Of a stretch of 64,000 bases of DNA, positions 43,594-51,695 are shown one piece after another. The DNA is from Phenylobacterium sp. (GTDB lineage Bacteria; Pseudomonadota; Alphaproteobacteria; Caulobacterales; Caulobacteraceae): NCBI RefSeq assembly GCF_004799515.1, contig NZ_SSMX01000030.1:124001-188000 (forward strand), read 5' to 3'. The position numbers and the translations under genes are program-made. The notes below the pieces were generated by a model, which made no database searches, was not told the DNA's origin, and saw nothing but the letters and a program-made list of their open reading frames with translations. Position 1 is the first letter of the stretch. Every line of letters starts with the position of its first letter.

Positions 43594-44223
43594 ATGATTC
43601 GACTGTTTTGGGCCCCGCCGGCGGTTGGGCTGGCGGTTGCGCTGATCGCGATGCCGGCGGCGGCGGCCGACGCCATCCTGGGCGTCTACGCCCACGATGT
43701 GACCTTCCTGGGCGACGCCCTGGGCATCGGCTCGGCGGGACGCGAGAACGGCGATGGCGCCGACATCGAGATCGGGGTCCGCTCCGACCGCATCGACTGG
43801 CTGAGCTGGATCGGCCGCCCGCAGGCGCATGCGTTCATGTCGCTGAACACCGACGGCCTCAGCAACTTCGGCGCGATCGGCCTCAGCTGGCCGATCAAGA
43901 TCACCCACACCTTCTACGTCCGCCCGGGCCTGGGCTTGGCCCTGACCGACGGCAAGGCCGGCCTGCCGGCGGTCAATGCGCCGGGCCTGACGCCCGACCA
44001 GATCGCCCGGCGGCTGGACGCTTTCGAGCACCGCATCGACTTCGGGTCGAAGGAGCTGTTCGAGCCGGAGATCAATTTCGGCGCCCACCTCAGCCGCCGC
44101 TTCGACGCGGAGCTCTCCTGGGTGCACATCTCCAATGGCGAGATATTCCATCACGGGAAGAACCAGGGGCTTGACGATGCGGGCCTGCGGCTGATCTACC
44201 GCTTCGGCCCGCACGGCGGATGA
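43594..44223 (+). CDS. PagL-like lipid A 3-O-deacylase (acyloxyacyl hydrolase)
   Basis: A 209-residue outer-membrane protein with a signal peptide ending AAA (about residue 24) and an eight-strand barrel pattern. The C-terminal motif WVHISNGEIF (176-185), with His178 and Ser180, and the downstream GKNQGLDDAGLRLIYRF match the PagL active site and last strand; the terminal aromatic is four residues from the end. PagL enzymes remove the 3-position acyl chain of lipid A. A GGGGGGCAGG ribosome-binding site precedes the ATG. Confidence 0.85.
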   Translation: MIRLFWAPPAVGLAVALIAMPAAAADAILGVYAHDVTFLGDALGIGSAGRENGDGADIEIGVRSDRIDWLSWIGRPQAHAFMSLNTDGLSNFGAIGLSWPIKITHTFYVRPGLGLALTDGKAGLPAVNAPGLTPDQIARRLDAFEHRIDFGSKELFEPEINFGAHLSRRFDAELSWVHISNGEIFHHGKNQGLDDAGLRLIYRFGPHGG

Positions 44224-44253
44224 CGCTGGCGGTTCGAAAATCGATCTTCAGTC

Positions 44254-44284
44254 GCTGCGCCGAGCACCTGTCGAAGGGCGCAGC
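44254..44284. repeat. Inverted repeat in the purA leader
   Basis: GCTGCGCC (44254-44261) and GGCGCAGC (44277-44284) are perfect 8-bp arms around a 15-base loop, 32 bp upstream of the purA start and 30 bp after the pagL-like stop. The loop contains the TCGAAGG-type sequence seen in dispersed intergenic repeats of related genomes. It could be a repeat, an attenuator stem, or the 3' end of the upstream transcript; no T-run follows. Confidence 0.5.
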
Positions 44285-44316
44285 TGACAGACCGGGCAGG
44301 TCGGGAGACCGTACCC

Positions 44317-45603
<1,287 letters not shown>

Positions 45604-45772
45604 GCCCGAGGGTTGCGATTGAGCAGGCCTAACGCCCGCCGACAGGCGGTGTGCGGATGAGCCGCGGGACTACCATAGGTTTCAGCGGCTTAACCCTAGG
45701 CGAACATGGTTATCGTCAAGGCGTTCTTTACCTGGCTTGGTTTAGCGTGCGCCGCCTAGCCGGAGCGCAGCC

Positions 45773-46588
45773 TTGTTCAACGCCGACGCCAAGATCATCC
45801 AGAAGATGGCGCCCTTGATGCAGCGGGTGATGATCGTCGACCCGCAGCCGGCCAGCGCGCGGCTGATCGGCGAGCTGATGCGCGATATCGCCCGCTCGCA
45901 GATCTGGGTCGCCGAGACCAACGAGAAGGCGATCCGCCTGGCGAGCAGCTACGACCCGCACATCATCTTCGCCGAGATGGGTCCCGCGCCGATCGACGGC
46001 ATCGCCTTCACCCGCGAGCTGCGCCGCAGCCACGCGTCGGCCCGCTACGCCCCGGTGATCATGGTCACCGGCCAGGCCACCGCCGCCGGCATCCTGTCGG
46101 CCCGCGACGGGGGCGTTCATGAGTTCCTGCGCAAGCCCTTCACGCTGAAGGACCTGCTGCGCCGGCTGGAAGCGGTGACGCTGCGCCAGCGCGACTGGGT
46201 CGAGGCGGTGAACTACGTCGGCCCCGACCGGCGGCGGTTCAACTCCGGCGACTACCAGGGCTCGCTGAAGCGCCGCTCCGACGCCCGCGCCACTCCGGAT
46301 TCCGAGCGCCTGGCCCAGGCGCTGAAGATCCTGCGCTCGGGCATCAACGCCGTGGGCAGCGACCCGGTCCAGGCCATGCGCTCCATGCAGGCCCAGGTGG
46401 TCGACCTGCGCAAATGCGGCATGAGCGTCGCCGACCTGAAGCTGACCACCGCGGCCATCGACTTCGGCCGCCACCTCGACGAGATCGAGAAGAAGGGCGC
46501 GCCCTACGACGCCGCCGAACTCAAGGCCAAGGCCGCGACCCTCCTGGCCTACATGCCGAAGGACGTCCCGGACGCCTTCGCGGCCTAG
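45773..46588 (+). CDS. Pseudo-receiver (degenerate CheY-like) protein
   Basis: A 271-residue protein with a TTG start. Residues about 18-133 form a receiver domain, but the phosphoacceptor is Glu: the expected Asp position reads IIFAEMG with Glu68, and the acidic pair is reduced to one Asp (IVDPQP, Asp23). Thr99 (MVTG) and Lys121 (RKPF) are kept. The C-terminal ~140 residues are helical and basic in parts with no DNA-binding or enzyme motif recognised (KILRSGINAVGSDPVQAMRS). It may work as a phosphorylation-independent adaptor; function unknown. Confidence 0.85.
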   Translation: MFNADAKIIQKMAPLMQRVMIVDPQPASARLIGELMRDIARSQIWVAETNEKAIRLASSYDPHIIFAEMGPAPIDGIAFTRELRRSHASARYAPVIMVTGQATAAGILSARDGGVHEFLRKPFTLKDLLRRLEAVTLRQRDWVEAVNYVGPDRRRFNSGDYQGSLKRRSDARATPDSERLAQALKILRSGINAVGSDPVQAMRSMQAQVVDLRKCGMSVADLKLTTAAIDFGRHLDEIEKKGAPYDAAELKAKAATLLAYMPKDVPDAFAA

Positions 46589-47352
46589 CGGCGGCCCGGT
46601 TCCTTCTCCACGAAGCTGAAGCCGGTGATCCGGCAGGTCTTGGGATCGCGCGTCAGCGACACTTCCGCCCAACCGCCCAAGTGCAGGGCGTCTTCGTCTG
46701 CGCCGATGGCGAAGCTGCTGACCGTACTGTGCTCGACGTCGACGCCGAGCGTGAGCGGGACCGGCCAGTAGTCGAAGACGTCGCCTGACCGGTTGTGGGT
46801 ATCGTTCTTGCCGAGCCGGGCCTCGAGGGCCACGACGCTGTCGCCCTCGCGGACGCCGGCAAAGCTGCGGAACGGGCCGAAACCCTTCGCGTCGCCATCC
46901 GTCACCGCCAGGCCCCTCATGCGGCCGCAGCGGTTCGAGCTGGTCTCGGTCGGCGGGGCGCTGGCGATCTGCACCGCGCGGTCCTGGAAGTAGGCCACCT
47001 TCAGGATCCGCGTCCGAAGCTCCTTGGGCGGCTTGCGCTCCAGCTGTTTGGCCAGGTCGCGGGGGAAAACATAGAAGGCGTTGCGATAGCCGGTCCGGTC
47101 CACCTTGGCGGGCAAGTTGACGGTGGGGCCGGCCGTTTCATGATCCGGCGGCCCGATCAGGGCGGCGACCTCCGCGGTGGTCATGCCCAGGGTCACCGGG
47201 CCCAGGCGCCAGCAGCCGGTCTCGACGGACGACTCGCCTTGTTCGGATTGGCGCTTGATCTCGGCGGCGCAAGCTCCGGGGCTGGGCGCCGCGAGCGCGG
47301 CGGCGGGCAGGGCGGCGAGGGTGAGGGCGGCGAGGGCCAAGACAGCACGCAT
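46585..47352 (-). CDS. Secreted hypothetical protein with two BamE-like segments
   Basis: A 255-residue protein with a signal peptide ending ALA (about residue 21). It holds a possible duplicated motif: VTLGMTTAEVAALIGPPD (about 53-70) and VREGDSVVALEARLG (about 167-181), each resembling the G-M-T-xx-x-V-xx-x-LGxP pattern of BamE/OmlA-like domains. Four Cys residues may form disulfides. No enzyme signature is seen. It is convergent with the pseudo-receiver gene, sharing four bases. Confidence 0.7.
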   Translation of the reverse strand: MRAVLALAALTLAALPAAALAAPSPGACAAEIKRQSEQGESSVETGCWRLGPVTLGMTTAEVAALIGPPDHETAGPTVNLPAKVDRTGYRNAFYVFPRDLAKQLERKPPKELRTRILKVAYFQDRAVQIASAPPTETSSNRCGRMRGLAVTDGDAKGFGPFRSFAGVREGDSVVALEARLGKNDTHNRSGDVFDYWPVPLTLGVDVEHSTVSSFAIGADEDALHLGGWAEVSLTRDPKTCRITGFSFVEKEPGRR

Positions 47353-47537
47353 AGGAAGCTCCGGACGCCCCCGTCAGATGCCCCCAGCCAGCGTCCGGAT
47401 ACAGGCCGGGGCGTCGCCCGTCACGCGATCGTTCGGAGGTGTGATCCTGCAGCCACGGCCACAGCGCGCGAGGCCCCGTTGACGCGGCTTCGGGCTGGTC
47501 TATCCCTGCGATCCTCAGCCGGGTGGGGAATTTCCGT

Positions 47538-50357
47538 ATGCTGCGTTCCAGGCTCTTCGCGCGCGCCGCCGCGCTGTCCCTCGCCGCGCCGATGATCGCC
47601 TTCGGGGCGGCCCACGCCCAACAAGCCATGGACCCGACCTTCGCCGAGCACCAGAAGGCCTGGACCACCAAGCCGGAGTTCTCCAGCCCGCTGGTCGACC
47701 ACCTGCCGGCCTCGGCGGCCGGCGGCGTCCCCAGCCCGCGCGACGTCCTGGGCCACGACATCGGCGCGCCCCGGGTGCTCGACCACTACGCCGACCTCCT
47801 GAAGTACTACCGGGCGCTCGCCGCCAAATCCCCGCGGGTGAAGATCGTCGAGACCGGCAAGACCGAGGAGGGCCGGCCCACCGTGGTGGTGCTGATCTCC
47901 TCCGACGAGAACATCGCGGGGCTGGAGGCCAATCGGAAGAACCTGGCGCGCCTGGCCGATCCGCGCGGCCTGTCCGAGGCCGACGCCAAGGCGATCATCG
48001 CCAAGACCAAGCCGATGTACGTGGCGCTGGGCGGCCTGCACTCCGCCGAGACCGGGCCGCCGGAAATGCTGATGGAGCTGGCCTATCGCCTGGTCACCGA
48101 GGACAGCCCGCTGATCGACCAGATCCGCAAGAACGTCATCGTCGGCATCAACCCGGCCACCGACCCCGACGGCCGCGACCGCTATACCGACTGGTACCTG
48201 CGCAACAAGATCGACGACACCGACGACCTGAACCCGGTGCCGGGCGCGCCCTACTGGGGCAAGTACATCTTCCACGACAACAATCGGGACATCAACTACA
48301 CCGGCCTTAGTGCGCGGAATCTGCTGGACTTTTATCTGCAGTGGCATCCGCCGGTGATGCACGACCTGCACGAGTCCGTGCCCTTCCTCTACACCTTCTC
48401 CGGCCAAGCGCCGCAGAACCCGACGCTGGACCCGATCCTGTTCGGGGAGATGCCCTGGATCGCCAACTTCGAGATGGCGCAGTTGACCAAGTACGGCATG
48501 CCGGGGGTCTGGACCCACGGCTACGTGGACGAGTGGTCGCCGGGCTACGTGGGCTTCATGTCCACCAACCACAACGGTCTCTTCAAGATGTACGAGACCT
48601 TCGGCAACGGCGGCGCCACGACCGAGCTGCGCCACGTGAGTCCGGTTCACGGGCCGGGCCAGGGTGCGGGCGACGACAACGACCAGACCAAGCGCGACTG
48701 GTTCCGGCCGGACCCGCCCTACAAGGTCGTCGAATGGTCGATGCGCAACAACACCAACTACATGGAAACCGGCGTGCTCACCGGCCTCTCGGCGGTGGCC
48801 TCGAACCCCGAGCTGATCGTCGAGAACTTCTACCGCAAGAGCCGCAACTCCATCGAGGCGGGCCGCAAGGACGCGCCCTACGCCTTCCTGATCCCGGGCG
48901 ACCAGCCGGACATGACCCGCGCCGCCCTGGTGGTGAACCTCCTGCGGATGCAGGGGATCGAGGTCGGCCGCACCACGGCGGAGGTGACGCTGAAGGAGGG
49001 CAAGTTCCCGGCGGGCTCCTTCATCGTCAAGCGCGACCAGCCCTATGGCCGCCTGGCCAAGATCCTGCTGGAGAAACAGACCTTCCCCGACAACAAGCTC
49101 CGCACCTACGACGACAGCGCCTGGACCATGGGGATGATGGCCCATGTGAAGGTGACGCCCACCGCCGACCTGAAGGCCCTGGATGTGGCCGCCACGCCGG
49201 TGGACACCGACAAGGTCGAGGGTTCGATCGGCGCGCCCGGCGCGGCGGCCTACGCCGTCCTCGACCGCGGCTCGGTCAACCTCGCCACCCTGCGCTATCG
49301 GCTGAAGGGCGAGCCGGTGCGGATCGCGGAAGCCGCGTTCAAGGCCGGCGGCGTCGAGGCGCCGGCGGGCTCGTTCCTGGTCGACGGCAAAGCCTATGAG
49401 AAGCTGAAGGCGGCGGTGGTCCCGCTGGGCCTGACGGCGGTGGCGCTGACCGACAAGCCGACGGTGGCCAGCCACGAGGCGGCCCTGCCGCGCCTGGCGG
49501 TCTATTCCACCTGGGGCTCGACCCAGAACGTCGGCTGGGTGCGCTACGCCTTCGACCAGTACGAAACGCCCTACGACCTGATCTTCAAGGACGAGGTCAA
49601 GAAGGGCGGGCTTCGCGCCCGATACGACGTCATCGTCATCCCCAGCCAGGGCCGCTCCGCCAAGAACCTGGTGTTCGACATCCCTGAGACCGGCAAGCCC
49701 TTGCCCTACACCAAGACGGCCGAGTTCCCGACCCAGGGCGCCTATGGCTCATCGCCCGACATCCGCGGCGGCATGGGATTGGCGGGCCTGGAGGAGCTGC
49801 GCCGGTTCGTGGCCGAGGGCGGGACCCTGATCACGCTCGGCGACTCCAGCGCCCTGCCCGGCGAGTTCGGCCTGACGCCGCAGGTGGAGGTGAGCCGTCC
49901 GGCCCAGGGCTTCTATGCGCCGGGCCCCATCGTCACCGCCAAGATCCTGAAGCCGGCCAACCCGATCTTCTATGGCTATGCGGAGCCGACCACGACGGTG
50001 CGCTGGGCCTCGAGCGCGCTGCTCTCGCTGCCGATACGCGACCAGCAGAACGTCCTGATGAGCTTCCCGGGCGGCGACAAGGCCGTGCAGTCGGGCCTGA
50101 TGGTGGGGGCCGCCCAGATCAAGGACCGCCCGGCCATCGTCGACCTGCCGCTGGGCCAAGGCCAGGTCGTGATGTTCGCCACCAACCCGGTCTACCGCTG
50201 GCAGAACTTCGGCGAGTACCGGATGCTCTACAACGCGCTGTTCTCCTACAAGGACCTGCGCACCGGCTTGGGCGGGCCGCCGACCATCCCCGACCCAAAC
50301 GCCAAGGACGACGACAAGAAGGACGGCGACGAGGCGGAGAAGAAGGCTGGGGGCTGA
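47538..50357 (+). CDS. Large secreted M14-family zinc carboxypeptidase
   Basis: A 939-residue protein. The start at 47538 fits best: GGGGA lies 9 bases upstream and a signal peptide (MLRSRLFARAAALSLAAPMI, cleavage near AHA) follows; a GTG at 47523 would add five residues. The zinc-site entry is LGGLHSAETGPPEMLMELA (His and Glu, about 153-171), with MHDLHESVPFLY (about 266-277) as the second His region. The family acts in the periplasm on peptides; the C-terminal 500 residues hold accessory domains and end in a charged Asp/Lys tail. Confidence 0.88.
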   Translation: MLRSRLFARAAALSLAAPMIAFGAAHAQQAMDPTFAEHQKAWTTKPEFSSPLVDHLPASAAGGVPSPRDVLGHDIGAPRVLDHYADLLKYYRALAAKSPRVKIVETGKTEEGRPTVVVLISSDENIAGLEANRKNLARLADPRGLSEADAKAIIAKTKPMYVALGGLHSAETGPPEMLMELAYRLVTEDSPLIDQIRKNVIVGINPATDPDGRDRYTDWYLRNKIDDTDDLNPVPGAPYWGKYIFHDNNRDINYTGLSARNLLDFYLQWHPPVMHDLHESVPFLYTFSGQAPQNPTLDPILFGEMPWIANFEMAQLTKYGMPGVWTHGYVDEWSPGYVGFMSTNHNGLFKMYETFGNGGATTELRHVSPVHGPGQGAGDDNDQTKRDWFRPDPPYKVVEWSMRNNTNYMETGVLTGLSAVASNPELIVENFYRKSRNSIEAGRKDAPYAFLIPGDQPDMTRAALVVNLLRMQGIEVGRTTAEVTLKEGKFPAGSFIVKRDQPYGRLAKILLEKQTFPDNKLRTYDDSAWTMGMMAHVKVTPTADLKALDVAATPVDTDKVEGSIGAPGAAAYAVLDRGSVNLATLRYRLKGEPVRIAEAAFKAGGVEAPAGSFLVDGKAYEKLKAAVVPLGLTAVALTDKPTVASHEAALPRLAVYSTWGSTQNVGWVRYAFDQYETPYDLIFKDEVKKGGLRARYDVIVIPSQGRSAKNLVFDIPETGKPLPYTKTAEFPTQGAYGSSPDIRGGMGLAGLEELRRFVAEGGTLITLGDSSALPGEFGLTPQVEVSRPAQGFYAPGPIVTAKILKPANPIFYGYAEPTTTVRWASSALLSLPIRDQQNVLMSFPGGDKAVQSGLMVGAAQIKDRPAIVDLPLGQGQVVMFATNPVYRWQNFGEYRMLYNALFSYKDLRTGLGGPPTIPDPNAKDDDKKDGDEAEKKAGG

Positions 50358-50407
50358 GCCAGTCCACGAACCACACGAAGAAGCCCAGCGAAGCGGACTA
50401 GGTTTTG

Positions 50408-50470
50408 AACCACAGAAGGACACGTAAAACGCGCGCGCCTCTTTCCGTGAATTCCGTGTTTTCCGTGGTT
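50408..50470. repeat. Imperfect inverted repeat, REP-like
   Basis: AACCACAGAAGGACACG (50408-50424) pairs with CCGTGTTTTCCGTGGTT (50454-50470) with several mismatches, across a 29-base centre. A related half-element (CGAACCACACGAAG) occurs just upstream at about 50368-50381. The wording resembles widely dispersed intergenic AACCAC/GTGGTT repeats. It fills part of the 215-base gap between the convergent M14 gene and rpoH; nothing else was seen there except the rpoH terminator. Confidence 0.5.
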
Positions 50471-50521
50471 GAATCCAAGAAGCCTTCGGCTCGTCCCGGA
50501 TCGCGCCGGTCCGGTTCAGGC

Positions 50522-50548
50522 AAAAAGAAAGCCGCCTTTCGGCGGCCT
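50522..50548 (-). terminator. Intrinsic terminator of rpoH
   Basis: On the minus strand GCCGCC and GGCGGC form a 6-bp stem with a GAAA tetraloop (50531-50546), extended by flanking pairs, and followed by TTTCTTTTT (read from 50530 to 50522). It starts 25 bp after the rpoH stop. Confidence 0.88.
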
Positions 50549-50572
50549 TCTCTCGGGTCTGATGAATGCGAC

Positions 50573-51460
50573 CTAGGCGTCGACCAGGTTGCGGTCCAGG
50601 GCGGCGGACTTCATCGACTTCTGCAGCTTCTCGAAGGCGCGGACCTCGATCTGGCGGACGCGCTCGCGGCTGACGCCGTATTGCGAGGCGAGGTCCTCCA
50701 GGGTCGTGGGCTCGTCCTTCAGGCGCCGCTCGGTGAGGATGTGGCGCTCGCGGTCGGTGAGCTCCGTCATCGCCTCTTCGAGCAGGCTCATGCGGATGGT
50801 CTTTTCCTGGCTGTCGGCGACCACGGTCTCCTGGGAGGGCGTGGTGTCGTCCACCAGCCAGTCCTGCCACTCGCTCTCGCTGTCGGCGCGCATCGGCGAG
50901 TTCAGCGAGGCGTCGCCGCCGCTGAGCCGGCGGTTCATCGAGATGACTTCCTCGTTGAGCACGCCCAGCTTGGTGGCGATGGTCGAGACCTGGTCGGGAT
51001 GCAGGTCGCCTTCCTGCAGGGCCGAGATCTCGCTCTTGGCCTTGCGCAGGTTGAAGAACAGCTTCTTCTGCGCCGCGGTGGTGCCCATCTTCACGAGCGA
51101 CCAGGAGCGCAGGATGTATTCCTGGATCGAGGCGCGGATCCACCACATGGCGTAGGTCGCCAGGCGGAAGCCCTTGTCCGGATCGAACTTCTTCACCGCC
51201 TGCATCAGGCCGACGTTGCCCTCGGAGATCACCTCGCCGATCGGCAGGCCGTAGCCGCGGTAGCCCATGGCGATCTTCGCCACGAGGCGAAGGTGGCTGG
51301 TGACCAGGCGGTGCGCCGCCTCGGGGTCCTCATGCTCCTGCCAGCGCTTGGCGAGCATGAATTCCTCATCCTTCGCCAGCATGGGAAATTTGCGGATCTC
51401 GGACAGATAGCGGCTGAGGCCACCGTCCGGCGACATCACTGAAAGCGCGCTTGCGGCCAT
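50573..51460 (-). CDS. rpoH: RNA polymerase sigma-32 factor RpoH
   Basis: A 295-residue heat-shock sigma factor; the start at ATG 51460 has an AAGGGG ribosome-binding site 8 bases upstream, and a longer frame to 51499 is unlikely. The diagnostic RpoH box QKKLFFNLRK is present (about 129-138). Region 2 (LRLVAKIAMGYRGYGLPIGE, GFRLATYAMWWIRASIQEYI) and region 4 (LTDRERHILTERRL, LEDLASQYGVSRERVRQIE) are intact. It directs transcription of chaperone and protease genes. It is single-cistron, closed by its own terminator. Confidence 0.96.
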   Translation of the reverse strand: MAASALSVMSPDGGLSRYLSEIRKFPMLAKDEEFMLAKRWQEHEDPEAAHRLVTSHLRLVAKIAMGYRGYGLPIGEVISEGNVGLMQAVKKFDPDKGFRLATYAMWWIRASIQEYILRSWSLVKMGTTAAQKKLFFNLRKAKSEISALQEGDLHPDQVSTIATKLGVLNEEVISMNRRLSGGDASLNSPMRADSESEWQDWLVDDTTPSQETVVADSQEKTIRMSLLEEAMTELTDRERHILTERRLKDEPTTLEDLASQYGVSRERVRQIEVRAFEKLQKSMKSAALDRNLVDA

Positions 51461-51695
51461 TTTCTTACCCCTTATTCCCGGACGTCTGGGCCCGCGCATC
51501 CCACGCGCTCAACTCCAGCCGCCCCCTCAACCTGTCAGATAGGTACGAGGTTGCGGGGGCGGAAGAGCTTGGCCAGGGAAAACGGCGGCGAATATCCGAC
51601 TGCGTTAGTGGGACTTTCTAGCCCCCGAAATGGGCGCCTTCAAGGCGATGGTTTCTCACAGGGCGCACAGGAAACCTGCGCTTTGCGACAGGACG

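Noticed and set aside
45690..45740. Second CtrA site upstream of the pseudo-receiver gene
   Set aside because: Only one TTAA half is present (TTAACCCTAGGCGAA); the second half does not match.
51461..51695. Sigma-32 promoter upstream of rpoH (CTTGAA and CCCATTT on the minus strand)
   Set aside because: The two elements are only four bases apart instead of the usual 11-16, and they overlap a short hairpin.
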